Positions 46,656 through 54,874 of a stretch of DNA of 64,000 nucleotides are shown in pieces; positions within the stretch are counted from its first letter, which is position 1, and the number at the start of each line of letters is the position of its first letter. The notes beneath the pieces are model-generated. The model worked only from the letters and a program-made list of their open reading frames with translations, ran no database searches and was not told the origin of the DNA. Source of the stretch: JL08 sp963765555 (GTDB lineage: Bacteria; Pseudomonadota; Alphaproteobacteria; Rhodobacterales; Rhodobacteraceae); NCBI GenBank assembly GCA_963765555.1, contig CAVXWX010000002.1:356217-420216 (forward strand), given 5' to 3'. The position numbers and the translations under genes are program-made.

Positions 46656-47953
46656 CTGATTTTTTCCAAGGCATACCTGCCATCACGTTTCAGGGTGAAG
46701 ACAGCACCAGTGATTTTGCCTATCGCCACTACAACGCCGATGAACTGGTTCTGGGCAAAAGGATGGAGGATCATCTGCGCTTTGCCGTTGCCTGGTGGCA
46801 CAGCTTTGCATGGCCCGGGGGCGATCCTTTCGGCGGCCAGACATTCGAACGCCCGTGGTTCGGGGAAACCATGGCCCTTGCACGGATGAAGGCAGACGTC
46901 GCGTTCGAGCTGTTTTCCATTCTGGGCCAACCCTATTTCTGTTTTCATGATGCCGATATTCGCCCCGAAGGCGCTGATTTTTCAGAAACAACCCGCAATC
47001 TGGAAGAGATCGTAGAATATATCGGGCAAAAAATGGAAGCGGGCGGCCCAAAGCTGCTTTGGGGAACGGCAAACCTGTTTACACATCGCAGGTATATGGC
47101 CGGCGCGGCAACCAATCCGGACCCGGATGTCTTTGCCTATTCGGCCGCAACGGTGAAAACCTGCATGGACGCCACACTGAAGCTGGGCGGCGAGAATTAT
47201 GTGCTGTGGGGCGGGCGCGAAGGCTATGAAACACTGCTGAACACCGATCTGCGACGCGAACGGGATCATGCAGGGCGCTTTTTGCAGATGGTCGTCGAAT
47301 ACAAGCACAAGATCGGGTTCAAGGGGGCCATTCTGGTTGAACCCAAGCCGCAGGAACCGTCCAAACACCAATACGATTACGATGTGGCCACAGTGTATGG
47401 TTTTCTCAAGGAATTCGGGCTTGAGGACGAGGTCAAGATGAACATCGAACAGGGCCACGCTATTCTGGCGGGACATTCGTTCGAACATGAACTGGCGATG
47501 GCCGCAAGCATGGGTATTCTGGGTTCGATCGATATGAACCGGAATGATTATCAGTCGGGCTGGGACACCGACCAGTTTCCCAATAACATCCCCGAGGTCG
47601 CACTGGCCTATTACGAGATCCTGAAGGCCGGTGGATTCACCACCGGCGGTACAAATTTTGATGCCAAACTGCGGCGGCAATCGCTGGATCCCGCCGATCT
47701 GGTTCTGGCCCATGTCGGCGCTATGGATGTGTGCGCCCGCGGTCTGAAGGCAGCGGCCCAAATGCTGGAAGATGGCGGTTTGGAAGCCGCGCGTCAGGAA
47801 AGATATAAGGGGTGGGACACGCCCGTCGCAAAGCAGCATCTGGCAAAAGGTTTGGAAGGATGTTTTGACTATGTCACAAAGAATGGCCTGTCACCCCAAC
47901 CCCGTTCCGGTCGGCAGGAACGTCTAGAGAATCTGATAAACAGGTTCGTTTGA
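46652..47953 (+). CDS. xylA: Xylose isomerase
   Basis: 433 residues, class II length. Converts D-xylose to D-xylulose (also glucose to fructose) with two divalent metals. Recognised parts: FHDADIRPEGADFSET (catalytic His and Asp), KLLWGTANLFTHRRYMAGAA, ENYVLWGGREGYETLLNTDL, ILVEPKPQEPSKHQYDYDV (metal-binding Glu), KMNIEQGHAILAGHSFEHEL and GSIDMNRNDYQSGWDTDQFP. Shares ATGA with xylB. Together with xylB it closes the catabolic operon and makes xylose or a xylose-yielding compound a probable substrate. Confidence 0.95.
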   Translation: MTDFFQGIPAITFQGEDSTSDFAYRHYNADELVLGKRMEDHLRFAVAWWHSFAWPGGDPFGGQTFERPWFGETMALARMKADVAFELFSILGQPYFCFHDADIRPEGADFSETTRNLEEIVEYIGQKMEAGGPKLLWGTANLFTHRRYMAGAATNPDPDVFAYSAATVKTCMDATLKLGGENYVLWGGREGYETLLNTDLRRERDHAGRFLQMVVEYKHKIGFKGAILVEPKPQEPSKHQYDYDVATVYGFLKEFGLEDEVKMNIEQGHAILAGHSFEHELAMAASMGILGSIDMNRNDYQSGWDTDQFPNNIPEVALAYYEILKAGGFTTGGTNFDAKLRRQSLDPADLVLAHVGAMDVCARGLKAAAQMLEDGGLEAARQERYKGWDTPVAKQHLAKGLEGCFDYVTKNGLSPQPRSGRQERLENLINRFV

Positions 47954-48003
47954 GCTATTGAATTGGGCGGGCTGTGCCGCTGTAGCAAAAGGATCAAGGC
48001 GCG

Positions 48004-48777
48004 ATGCAAGGCGAGATTTGCGGTCTGTTCCACTACCCCATCAAGGGGTTGAGCGCGCAGCCACTGGACGTTGTTGATCTGGTTGCCGGTCAGGGGTTTC
48101 CCCACGACCGTGTTTATGGATTTGCGCGACCCGGCAGCGGGTTTGATCCTGAAAACCCCAAACCCCTGCCCAAAACCAAATTCGTGGTTCTGGCACGCGA
48201 TGCCGGATTGGCCACGCTGACGACCCACTTTGATGCGGAAACGGCCTGTCTGAAAATCCGCAAACAGGACAAGACCCATCTCTTTGATCTGGCTACATCT
48301 GACGGGCGCAAGGATGCTGCCGCTATGTTAACCGAACATCTGGCGCTTCCTGCAAATATGCAGCCTACGCTTTTTTCCGCTGACCCGCACAGGTTTACGG
48401 ATGTGTCCGTTGTATCGCCCGCGATGATGAATGCGGTTTCACTGATCAATCTGGACAGTGTCGCAGAGTTTTCCAACGCGCTCGGGCATCAGATCAGCCC
48501 CGCCCGGTTTCGCGGGAACATCCACTTTTCCGGATTGCCACCCTTTTCTGAACTGGACTGGATCGATCGCCACCTTCAAATCGGTGATGTGCGTCTGAAG
48601 GTGGTGATGCGCACAAAGCGCTGCCCGGCAACGCAGGTCGATCCCTTGACCGGTGTGCGTGACCATGACGTACCATCGCTGCTCAAGGCGCAATATGGTC
48701 ATTCGGATATGGGTGTTTATGCCGAAGTGCATACGGCCGGACGCATCCGCCCCGGCGATGTATTGCGCCTGTTGTGA
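48004..48777 (+). CDS. MOSC-domain protein
   Basis: 257 residues. N-terminal beta-barrel part (ICGLFHYPIKGLSAQPLDVV) and C-terminal MOSC domain containing the conserved Cys in VVMRTKRCPATQVDPLTG. MOSC domains bind molybdenum cofactor sulfur or act in detoxifying reductases (YiiM/mARC-like). 50 bases after xylA; likely a separate function read from the same or a nearby transcript. Confidence 0.85.
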   Translation: MQGEICGLFHYPIKGLSAQPLDVVDLVAGQGFPHDRVYGFARPGSGFDPENPKPLPKTKFVVLARDAGLATLTTHFDAETACLKIRKQDKTHLFDLATSDGRKDAAAMLTEHLALPANMQPTLFSADPHRFTDVSVVSPAMMNAVSLINLDSVAEFSNALGHQISPARFRGNIHFSGLPPFSELDWIDRHLQIGDVRLKVVMRTKRCPATQVDPLTGVRDHDVPSLLKAQYGHSDMGVYAEVHTAGRIRPGDVLRLL

Positions 48778-48814
48778 CGCGTTTTAAACGGGCGGCGGAA
48801 GAAAAGGATACCCT

Positions 48815-49777
48815 ATGTGGAACCTGTTGGCGGATGTAGGCGGTACGCATATGCGCATTGCTGCGGCATCAGAAACCGGCACGATCCTTGATCAAAAAAC
48901 CTATCCGTCCAATGACGGGGTCGGATTTCTGCGCGCCTGTGAGGCTGTCATCGCCGAACGCGAAAGTACCCCCGCCGCCGCGGTCGTGGCCGCAGCAGGG
49001 GTGGTCACAGACGGTGCTGTGGTGCTTACCAATTCAGACCAGTCATTTTCTGAAGCAGATCTGGCGCGTGTCTGCGCGACACCCGACGTCAGGATATTAA
49101 ATGATTTCGAAGCCGCCGCATGGTCACTGGCAACGGTGACGGGGGCGGAGACAACCTGCCTACAGGGGCCCACAGACATTCCGGAAGGACCGCGCGTGAT
49201 CATCGGACCCGGAACGGGGCTGGGTGTAGGGGCGCTGATCCGGGTGCAAGGCCGCCCACATGTTATTCCGGGCGAGGGCGGACATATCAGCCTGTCGCCG
49301 CGATCCGCCGACGACCTTTGCTATTTTGAACATCTTGTCCGGCTTTGGCCACAGGTGCGCATGGGGCAGGGCGTTACTGTCGAGGCAGAGGCCGTTCTGT
49401 CCGGCACCGGTCTTCCGGTTATGTATCGTGCAATTGCTGCGGCCTGCAAAACATCCGGCGATGCGCGCCACGCCAAACAGATTTTCGACGCCGCCCGCGC
49501 GGGTACAGACGAAAGCGCACTGATCGCCGTTGATCTGTTTCGCAGGTATCTGGGCGCGGTGGCAGGCGATCTGGGGTTGGTCTACGGGGCCAGCGGCGGT
49601 GTTTTTGTGACGGGTGGGTTGGCGATTTCAAATCCGTGGGTGTTCGATCAGGCCTTTGTGGATGCGTTCAACGCCGGTGGCCGTCACAGCCACTGGCGCA
49701 AGAAACTGCCGCTTTATCTTTATCGAAATACAGATTTCGGGCTGCTGGGCGCACGCAATTATCTTGCATCGCGCTAG
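48815..49777 (+). CDS. glk: Glucokinase
   Basis: 320 residues, ATP-dependent glucokinase of the bacterial Glk type. Phosphate loop LLADVGGTHMRIAAAS, catalytic base in ILNDFEAAAWSL, second ATP loop IIGPGTGLGVGALI, sugar site VIPGEGGHISLSPRS, and GGVFVTGGLAISNPW near the C-terminus. Uses glucose entering free or released from a disaccharide; the location downstream of the sugar operon suggests that the transported compound also yields glucose, but the gap allows independent regulation. Confidence 0.9.
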   Translation: MWNLLADVGGTHMRIAAASETGTILDQKTYPSNDGVGFLRACEAVIAERESTPAAAVVAAAGVVTDGAVVLTNSDQSFSEADLARVCATPDVRILNDFEAAAWSLATVTGAETTCLQGPTDIPEGPRVIIGPGTGLGVGALIRVQGRPHVIPGEGGHISLSPRSADDLCYFEHLVRLWPQVRMGQGVTVEAEAVLSGTGLPVMYRAIAAACKTSGDARHAKQIFDAARAGTDESALIAVDLFRRYLGAVAGDLGLVYGASGGVFVTGGLAISNPWVFDQAFVDAFNAGGRHSHWRKKLPLYLYRNTDFGLLGARNYLASR

Positions 49778-49813
49778 GCGCTGTTTCGTCGGATATTGCC
49801 CGGGAACGGATGT

Positions 49814-50803
49814 TTAAACAAAACCTGCCACCCGTTCCACGAACCAGAATGCGGCCACGATGCCGATGCCATATACCGCCACGGTTTTTGCTGGCTCCAA
49901 CCTGTGTGTCCCGATCATCCGTCGAAACAGCGAAAGAGCAATGAAGATCGCGGCGATGAACAGGATCTGGCCCAGTTCCACACCCACGTTGAACGCCAGA
50001 AGCGCAAGAACGATTTCATTCTGGGGCAACCCGATTTCGCTTAGCGCACCGCCAAAACCTAACCCGTGGATCAGGCCAAAGCCGAAGGCGACGATCCAGG
50101 GCGCACGTTCGGACAGGCGCGGATTGGCAGGATCACGCGCCAGCGCTTCGGAGGCGACGAACATGATGGACAGTGCGATAATCGCCTCGACCGGCGGGCC
50201 GGGGATGTGCAGCCACCCCAAGGCGGCAGCGCCAAGCGTAAGGCTGTGGGACAGGGTGAAGGCCGTGATCGCACCGATCAATCTGCGGTAACCACGTATC
50301 AGGAACAGGAGCGACAACACAAACAGCAGGTGGTCAACACCGAACAGGATATGTTCCACGCCAAGATAGGTGTAACTGCGCAGAACCTGCCAGGCACCAG
50401 GGGCCTTGGGCACTTCAAAAGCCGGTGCCGAGGGCACAAGGCGCCACGCTTGCCCCTGACCGGGCTCCAGTTCATAGCGGATCAGCACATCTGTGCGTGT
50501 TTCTTCAAGCCCGTCTATTGCGATGGTGCCGCCGCTTAACCCGCCTGTGCAGGATGTGATCCATTTCGTTGACCAGCCGGCACCATCGAACTTTGGCTCG
50601 GGTCCCCGCCGCTGATCACAGCTTTCCGGCAACACTGCGTCCAAACCCATTGGCCGGCCCTGTACATCGGGTTTGCGCCAGAAAACGCTCCATGCGTCGT
50701 TGCCCAAGGCGCGCAGTTCAAGATAGCCCGGTTGCAGCGCATGGGCCTGCAATAAAGTGGCCCATAACGAAACGGTCAATCCCAGAACAAGCAGGCGCAT
50801 CAT
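49814..50803 (-). CDS. HupE/UreJ-type membrane protein
   Basis: 329 residues. Signal sequence (VLGLTVSLWATLLQAHA), an extracytoplasmic region of ~130 residues, then six or seven transmembrane helices with the HupE pattern YLGVEHILFGVDHLLFVLSL and FTLSHSLTLGAAALGWL, plus GFGFGLIHGLGFGGALSEIG. His-rich helices are typical of HupE/UreJ metal (nickel/cobalt) permease relatives, though the cargo of this group is unknown. Pairs with the parvulin fragment upstream, an arrangement often seen for this subfamily. Confidence 0.83.
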   Translation of the reverse strand: MMRLLVLGLTVSLWATLLQAHALQPGYLELRALGNDAWSVFWRKPDVQGRPMGLDAVLPESCDQRRGPEPKFDGAGWSTKWITSCTGGLSGGTIAIDGLEETRTDVLIRYELEPGQGQAWRLVPSAPAFEVPKAPGAWQVLRSYTYLGVEHILFGVDHLLFVLSLLFLIRGYRRLIGAITAFTLSHSLTLGAAALGWLHIPGPPVEAIIALSIMFVASEALARDPANPRLSERAPWIVAFGFGLIHGLGFGGALSEIGLPQNEIVLALLAFNVGVELGQILFIAAIFIALSLFRRMIGTHRLEPAKTVAVYGIGIVAAFWFVERVAGFV

Positions 50804-51243
50804 GTTCCCGGTATCTCGATGTCGATCTCGTAGCGGGCCCGCAATTCCTCGAACATGGCTTCAGACATGTCGCGCGCGCGCACCTCGCGCCATCCGGCTT
50901 CGACCTGATCACGGATGTCATCCAGTGGCGGAAGCCGTGCCGGACTCTGCTCTTTCACCTGAACCAGATGTTGGCCATATCCCGATTGTACAGGTCCGGC
51001 CCACTGCCCGGTTGGCAGGACGACCAACGCGCCTGCAAATCCCCTGCCAAACGTCGCATTGATGGCCGTGTGCGGGCTTAAGGGCACTACGGTTGGCAAA
51101 AGCGTTCTTTCCCCGATGGTTTCAAGATCAGCTCCGGAATTCAGGCGGGTCAGCGCGGTGGCAACAACATCGTCCGAAACCGTCTGACCAAGGAATATTT
51201 GTTCAAATGCGGCTTTACCTTGCACCTCGTAACGTTCTGCATC
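50800..51243 (-). pseudogene. Parvulin-type peptidyl-prolyl isomerase, N-terminus lost
   Basis: The C-terminal region is that of a PpiC/parvulin protein (AFEQIFLGQTVSDDVVATAL; FGRGFAGALVVLPTGQWAGP; VQSGYGQHLVQVKEQ) with a final helix. Upstream of about 51243 the open frame continues antisense to an integrase remnant, so the native N-terminal signal/chaperone part is missing. The ATG at 51375 therefore gives a chimeric product and no signal peptide. Overlaps the HupE-like gene by 4 bases. Confidence 0.72.
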
Positions 51244-51545
51244 GATCTCGCCGTTGGCAATACTGTCCGTGATCGGGTGTCCGTCGTTCAAAGCAAAACT
51301 GCGAAACCGGTGCAATTTGAAGTGACCGAGAATACGCGCGAAGTTTTGTCTCAATGGATCTCTCGCGCCGGCCATGCGAGGGCAAGATTACGTGTTTCCA
51401 AGTCGTCTACATGCTTTGCCGCATCTGTCGACCCGGCAATACGCGAGACTTGTCCGGGAGTGGGTGGCAGCGATCGGTGTCGATCCGTCCGGCTATGGTA
51501 CCCATTCGCTCAGGCGCACCAAGGCGGCATTGATATACCGGAAGA
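51244..51545 (+). pseudogene. Tyrosine recombinase (integrase) C-terminal remnant, frameshifted
   Basis: Recognisable integrase text: VSVVQSKTAKPVQFEVTENT in one frame, then after a shift near 51365 DYVFPSRLHALPHLSTRQYA and GYGTHSLRRTKAALIYRKTG, which contains the H-x-x-R catalytic box. Sequence with the second His and the catalytic Tyr is absent; similarity ends near 51545. The N-terminal half is missing at the parvulin junction. Footprint of an old mobile element. Confidence 0.78.
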
Positions 51546-51601
51546 CCGGGAAAGCGTTCGACAATCGCCCATTGGGCATCGGTCAATACGCGTCGGGTCA
51601 A
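51540..51601 (-). mobile_element. Possible IS5-family transposase N-terminal scrap
   Basis: Minus-strand translation MTRRVLTDAQWAIVERFPG (first codon TTG) resembles the conserved first ~20 residues of IS5/IS427-group transposases. Nothing further of the element is seen. It abuts the point where the integrase similarity ends, suggesting nested insertions. Confidence 0.4.
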
Positions 51602-51756
51602 GGCTGCTCTCCATTGTTTGCAACCTTGAATCAGAAGTCAGATAAAAAGGGAATCCTGAACGTCAACAGGCCCTGGTTTCTTTCTGAATTGCCGCAATAA
51701 AGCTCCAAGCCCATCAACGTCCACAAGACGGTGGCAACTCCATGGATTTGCTTGGT

Positions 51757-52743
51757 TCAAAGTACGAGCGCGGTGACCAAAACAAAGTAGAGGGACAAAC
51801 TGGCTGCGTCCTGAACGATGGTACAGATCGGTCCAGAGCCAAGTGCAGGATCGAATCCTGAGCGCTGGAATGCCCAAGGCAACATGAACCCCGTAAGTGC
51901 GGAAACCACCCCGCCACCAAAGACTGCAAGACCGACCGCAAAAGCCAAAGACAGTTGGGCAAAGAAGGCCAGGACCGCTGCCGCAGCAATGAGGCCCAGC
52001 ACTGCCCCGATGCCGAGACCGATGACCAATTCATCGCGCAGGAGCGGGCCAATCGCGATGTCACCCGTGGAAAGGCTGCGGACGGAAACCGACACCGCCT
52101 GCGTTCCGATTGCGCCCGCGATATAGACCAGTGCCGGGACAAAGAAGGCCGCCGCAACATTCTGTGACAACGTGTGCTCAAAACCGATCATGACTAGCGT
52201 GATCAACGAAGAGGCGAGTAGGCCGAAGATTAACCACGGCATGCGGCGCGTGAACCGGTTCATAATAGAGGCGTCCAGCGCCGCCTCTGCCCCGTGTTCA
52301 TGGGTCGTAATGCCCGCTAGCCGTTGCAAGTCCTCCATATGTTCCTCGCGCAGAATGCGGAACAGAGCTTCGGGCGGTACGGCACCGATCAATTGGCCGA
52401 GAGCGTCGACCACGGGGACCGCAATCATGTTCAACTCGATTGCGAGGTGAGCAATCATCTCCTGATCGTCCTCGGGGCGCACGGCTTGATGCTGTTCCTC
52501 CATGATGTCGCCTATCTGGTTGGCCCCGTCTCCGAATAGCTCGTTGATCCGTACGATGCCCATCAAGTGACCGGTGCCATTTGTGACAAAGACCGTATCC
52601 GCACAATCATAGAGATGCCCCCGAAGGGCCTCGATTACCCGATCCACAGGCGTGTCGAACTTCGCCCGCGGAATGTTGACGACCATGTGAGCAGCGGCTG
52701 CTTCGCGATGGTAGGCGGCGTGTGGTTCTAACGAAGTCGTCAT
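51757..52743 (-). CDS. MgtE-like magnesium/cation transporter with CBS domains
   Basis: 328 residues. A tandem CBS pair (~30-150; DTVFVTNGTGHLMGIVRINE and MIAVPVVDALGQLIGAVPPE), then the MgtE membrane domain with five helices: MPWLIFGLLASSLITLVMIG, FFVPALVYIAGAIGTQAVSV, and the pore-like LTGFMLPWAFQRSGFDPALG. The N-terminal superhelical MgtE_N domain is absent or very short. Regulates or transports Mg2+ or another divalent ion. Divergent from a marR gene across 211 bases. Confidence 0.87.
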   Translation of the reverse strand: MTTSLEPHAAYHREAAAAHMVVNIPRAKFDTPVDRVIEALRGHLYDCADTVFVTNGTGHLMGIVRINELFGDGANQIGDIMEEQHQAVRPEDDQEMIAHLAIELNMIAVPVVDALGQLIGAVPPEALFRILREEHMEDLQRLAGITTHEHGAEAALDASIMNRFTRRMPWLIFGLLASSLITLVMIGFEHTLSQNVAAAFFVPALVYIAGAIGTQAVSVSVRSLSTGDIAIGPLLRDELVIGLGIGAVLGLIAAAAVLAFFAQLSLAFAVGLAVFGGGVVSALTGFMLPWAFQRSGFDPALGSGPICTIVQDAASLSLYFVLVTALVL

Positions 52744-52912
52744 TTACGTTCCTTGTTTTACGTGGCCAGATGCGCCTGCAAACCATTTTCCAGAAACCTG
52801 CTAGACGAAACCGTCATAGCATTCGGTCCCCTTTGCCTTAGAGCAAGACACGGCTGCATAATGGGCAGCAATGCATAAAACACATAGCGGGTATGCGTCT
52901 CACTACCACATA

Positions 52913-52941
52913 CTATGCTTGCATATTATTTGCTAGCATAG
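52913..52941. promoter_or_regulatory. Inverted repeat, candidate MarR operator
   Basis: CTATGCT (52913-52919) and AGCATAG (52935-52941) with 15 bases between, plus an inner TATGC-TT-GCATA. It ends 13 bases before the marR ATG, placed to control marR and perhaps the divergent mgtE-like gene. Confidence 0.55.
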
Positions 52942-52954
52942 CTATGGTGCCAGT

Positions 52955-53443
52955 ATGATACGAAAGCAAGACGATCCGGTTGGATCAATGTTCCACGATA
53001 TCGCGCATCTCATTCGTCACAAGATAGACGACGTGCTGCGGCCTTACGAACTCACGCGTCTCAAATGGTTAGCGATTGGTATCATTTCCGACAATGAGGG
53101 CCTCACGCAGTCGGGCCTTGCCAATCGCCTTGAGCTGAAGAACGCGGCAACGGGCAAACTTGTCGACAGGCTCGTTGAACGGGGTCTGGTCGAGCGCACG
53201 TCCGATCCAGACGATCGTCGCGCCTATCGGCTGCATTCAACGGCCAAATCACGCGTGCTGCTTGAAGAACTCGAACCGGTTGGTGGAGCCATCCGCGAGA
53301 GTGTGCTCCACGGCATTGGTGAAGAGGATTTGCAGGTGCTCAAGAAGATCCTGCACCGGATCAAGACCAACCTGACACTTGGCATGGCGAGCTTGGCTAC
53401 ACCTTACCTCGCCAATGCAGAACTGGCATTACCATTAATATGA
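52955..53443 (+). CDS. MarR-family transcriptional regulator
   Basis: 162 residues with a winged helix: LTRLKWLAIGIISDNEGLTQ, SGLANRLELKNAATGKLVDR, LVERGLVERTSDPDDRRAYR (wing with the DxRxxxxxLT-like stretch). Helices at both ends for dimerisation. Probably autoregulated through the inverted repeat just upstream. The CBS-domain gene follows after 17 bases, so both are likely one transcript. Confidence 0.88.
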   Translation: MIRKQDDPVGSMFHDIAHLIRHKIDDVLRPYELTRLKWLAIGIISDNEGLTQSGLANRLELKNAATGKLVDRLVERGLVERTSDPDDRRAYRLHSTAKSRVLLEELEPVGGAIRESVLHGIGEEDLQVLKKILHRIKTNLTLGMASLATPYLANAELALPLI

Positions 53444-53460
53444 ACAGGAAAGGACACACC

Positions 53461-53907
53461 ATGACAATCGCATCCCTTTTGGAAAGACAATCCTTTAAAG
53501 TTCCACCGTTCTGCACATCCGGCACAACGGTTTTCGACGCCGCCGTAAAAATCGCCAAAATTGACGTGAACGCACTGGCAGTCGTGGAGGATGACCTTTT
53601 GATTGGCATCATCACTGACCACGATATTATCCGTTGCCTGGCTGACAGTGGGGACGATTTCAGAGATCAATTGGTTCAGGATTGGATGACTGAGAAACCC
53701 GTCACCTGCATGGCCGGGACAAAGCTCACTGCTGCACTCAAACTGATGGCAGGTCGAGGCATACGTCATTTGCCAGTTCTTGAGAACGGACGCCCGAAGG
53801 CAGTTATCAGCAGCAAGGAATTGCTTACTCAAATTCACGAGAATGACGAATTAGAAATTAGCGTGCTGCGGGATCTCGCGCGGGTAGGTCAGGTTTCGTT
53901 GGCCTGA
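53461..53907 (+). CDS. CBS-domain pair protein
   Basis: 148 residues from ATG at 53461 (AGGAAAGG in front). Two CBS motifs: VFDAAVKIAKIDVNALAVVE followed by LIGIITDHDIIRCLADSG, and MAGRGIRHLPVLENGRPKAV followed by ISSKELLTQIHEND. Stand-alone CBS proteins bind adenine nucleotides and act as energy sensors. Coupled to marR and near an MgtE-like transporter that has its own CBS pair. Confidence 0.85.
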   Translation: MTIASLLERQSFKVPPFCTSGTTVFDAAVKIAKIDVNALAVVEDDLLIGIITDHDIIRCLADSGDDFRDQLVQDWMTEKPVTCMAGTKLTAALKLMAGRGIRHLPVLENGRPKAVISSKELLTQIHENDELEISVLRDLARVGQVSLA

Positions 53908-54031
53908 CCCGAGATCCCACACCACCCTCGGTATTCCCGAAAAAAGTCTCTTTGAGTGGGGGGCGAAGATCCGAGGATGCTGCAGATCCACGAAAGGTTT
54001 TGCCTGTCGAACAAGGGATAGGAGAAGAGTT

Positions 54032-54454
54032 ATGCAGCAGACATGGCAGTTTTGGGCCCTTTTATCGGCAATCTTTGCCGGTTTGACAGCAATCCTTGCC
54101 AAGGTCGGCGTCCAGACTATCGACTCCGACCTCGCCACGCTGCTCCGAACTATTGTCATCCTCGCCATCCTGACACTGTTTGTCTCGGCAAAATCTGGCT
54201 GGGCAACACTGGCCGAGGTCACGCCACACGCAGCCGTGTTTCTTTTGCTTTCAGGTCTTGCAACCGGCGCGTCCTAGCTGTGCTACTTTCGAGCTCTAAA
54301 ATTTGGCGACGCGTCGCGCTTTGCGCCTATCGACAAGCTCAGCGTTGTCATCGTCGCGCTATTCGGTGTGTTCCTGTTAGGGGAACACCTGACGGCCACG
54401 CATTGGTTTGGTGTCGGATTGATCGCAACGGGCGCGGTACTGCTCGCCTTATGA
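54032..54454 (+). pseudogene. EamA-type small transporter with an in-frame stop
   Basis: A 140-codon EamA (DMT superfamily) half-size transporter. ATG at 54032 with GGAGAAGAG. Helices include LLSAIFAGLTAILAKVGVQT, TLLRTIVILAILTLF, then LLSGLATGAS; there TAG (54275-54277) stands where homologues have Trp. The same frame then continues LCYFRALKFGDASRFAPIDK and HWFGVGLIATGAVLLAL to TGA at 54452. A single G-to-A change (TGG to TAG) explains the break; everything else is intact. Confidence 0.78.
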
Positions 54455-54874
54455 ATGATGGGGAACAAAGCCGCATTCAGCCGATCAAGTCTTCCGCTTC
54501 GCCCTACACTGTGTGATTTCGATTCACCCCAACGTTCACGGTTGCCGCGAATGTCCGGTCTGACGGGCCGCGGCGCAACACCCTGAAGGTGAGGTCAACG
54601 TCTGGATTGGGCCGTCTTCATCTGAGCAGGCTGGCGTTGCGGCAAGTTGCTGCAACTGATCGGACGGCAGCCGTGAGCCCAATGTACCGAATGCTGCGAA
54701 GTGGAGGAATGCCTGCAAAGCGCATGACCAAGACATCGGTAGCGTTTCGTGTTGCAAATTTTCAGTGAACAGAAACCGGCCTCCTCACAGCTGAAACCGC
54801 TCGCGCAGCTTTGGGCGAACCGGCAATGGAAACGACCCAAAACTATCAACAAACTGTACGCTTTTAAGAGCCCG
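54455..54874. other. Intergenic stretch without a supported gene
   Basis: 420 bases between the EamA remnant and the dioxygenase gene. Open frames on both strands lack ribosome-binding sites and family likeness. No T-run hairpin, tRNA or clear repeat was found; the DNA may be another decayed segment. Confidence 0.5.
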
